Shown here: one piece after another, positions 5,574-5,795 of the stretch | Layout: each line of letters begins with the position of its first letter | Position numbering within the stretch: position 1 is the stretch's first letter | Source of the DNA: a bacterium | GTDB taxonomy: Bacteria > Thermosulfidibacterota > Thermosulfidibacteria > Thermosulfidibacterales > Thermosulfidibacteraceae | DNA length: 5,795 nucleotides | Direction of reading: 5' to 3' | NCBI GenBank assembly: GCA_027022065.1 | Contig: JALVZS010000236.1 | Location: 1 to 5,795, forward strand | The notes under the pieces: generated by a model | Databases searched by the model: none | What the model saw: the letters and a program-made list of their open reading frames with translations, nothing else | Told to the model about the DNA's origin: nothing | Position numbers and translations under genes: made by a program

Positions 5574-5795
5574 TTAGTCAAAAAATTTTACTATCTGGTA
5601 CAGGGTGGTTCTCTGGGCGGGGGTAAAACCGGCGCTTTTTATAAGCCTTATTATCTCTTCAAGTTTTAGTCTATAGCTTACGCCAGCAGCCCTTACCACG
5701 TTTTCCTCAATCATAAGAGAGCCAAAGTCGTTTGGCCCAAAGAAGAGGCTCACCTGTGCAAGCTTTCCCCCTTGAGTAACCCAGGAAGCCTGGAT
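5574..5795 (-). CDS. mqnC: Dehypoxanthine futalosine cyclase MqnC, C-terminal end (5' beyond window)
   Basis: Only the last 73 residues are present; the reading frame runs through the right edge and stops with TAA at 5576-5574. MqnC is a cytosolic radical SAM enzyme that turns dehypoxanthine futalosine into cyclic dehypoxanthine futalosine in the futalosine route to menaquinone. The visible segment has the family's C-terminal signatures: QASWVTQGGKLAQ, FGPNDFGSLMIEENVVRAAG, and the closing EEIIRLIKSAGFTPAQR. The radical SAM CxxxCxxC motif lies outside the window. CofH and MqnE share a similar C-terminal region, but SWVTQG with NDFGS-MIEENVV fits MqnC best. It is transcribed toward fliD with a 55-nt gap. 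No terminator is visible after its stop, so some transcription may read through into the flagellar genes. Confidence 0.87.
   Translation of the reverse strand: MQASWVTQGGKLAQVSLFFGPNDFGSLMIEENVVRAAGVSYRLKLEEIIRLIKSAGFTPAQRTTLYQIVKFFD

Noticed and set aside
5519-5581. Longer fliD starting at TTG (5581-5579), adding 21 residues
   Set aside because: It overlaps the mqnC stop, has no good ribosome site, adds residues foreign to the FliD N terminus, and ignores the GGAGG 7 nt before ATG at 5518.
1-5795. CRISPR array, tRNA/rRNA, insertion sequence, prophage or toxin-antitoxin module
   Set aside because: No regularly spaced repeats, cloverleaf-like stretches, transposase/integrase motifs, terminal inverted repeats or paired toxin-like small genes were seen; the region reads as ordinary chromosomal operons.

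Overview
The window is a nearly fully coding stretch of a moderate-GC bacterial chromosome. It holds two gene groups that face each other and meet at about position 1630. The right-hand genes are flagellar, with the end of a futalosine-pathway menaquinone gene at the edge, so the host is a motile bacterium that makes menaquinone by the futalosine route. Heavy use of AGG/AGA (Arg) and ATA (Ile) codons, charge-rich proteins, tight gene packing and strong GGAGG ribosome sites suggest a thermophile (for example Aquificota, Thermosulfidibacter-like or Thermodesulfobacteriota-like). The lineage is inference only and cannot be fixed from this window.

Plus strand (1-1633): the C-terminal part of a PP2C-type Ser/Thr phosphatase overlaps, through an ATGA junction, a complete zinc-dependent medium-chain alcohol/polyol-type dehydrogenase of unknown substrate.

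Minus strand (5795 down to 1630), in transcription order: the last 73 residues of MqnC; fliD (filament cap, unusually long at 872 aa); fliS (flagellin chaperone); an unrecognised 100-aa protein; a 59-aa protein resembling YjfB-type putative motility proteins; and acylphosphatase (acyP). Gaps from fliD onward are 10-23 nt, so these five genes look like one operon. The 55-nt mqnC-fliD gap is the only sizeable intergenic space. It holds a perfect 14-bp palindrome that would hide the fliD Shine-Dalgarno in a hairpin, directly preceded by a sigma-28-like -10 element. A transcript started there would begin inside the hairpin and lack its 5' arm. This possible read-through insulation or switch is the most interesting regulatory signal here.

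The two gene groups collide tail to tail, with the stop codons of the dehydrogenase and acyP overlapping by 4 bp and no visible terminator between them. FliD carries a large repeat-built central insertion, including two tandem flagellin-hook-IN-like modules and an in-frame 16-bp direct repeat. I see no RNA genes, CRISPR array, insertion sequence or phage feature, and no stretch over 300 bases without a gene. Nothing here amounts to a clearly new system. The items worth following are the fliD leader, the two small flagellar-operon proteins and the FliD insertion.
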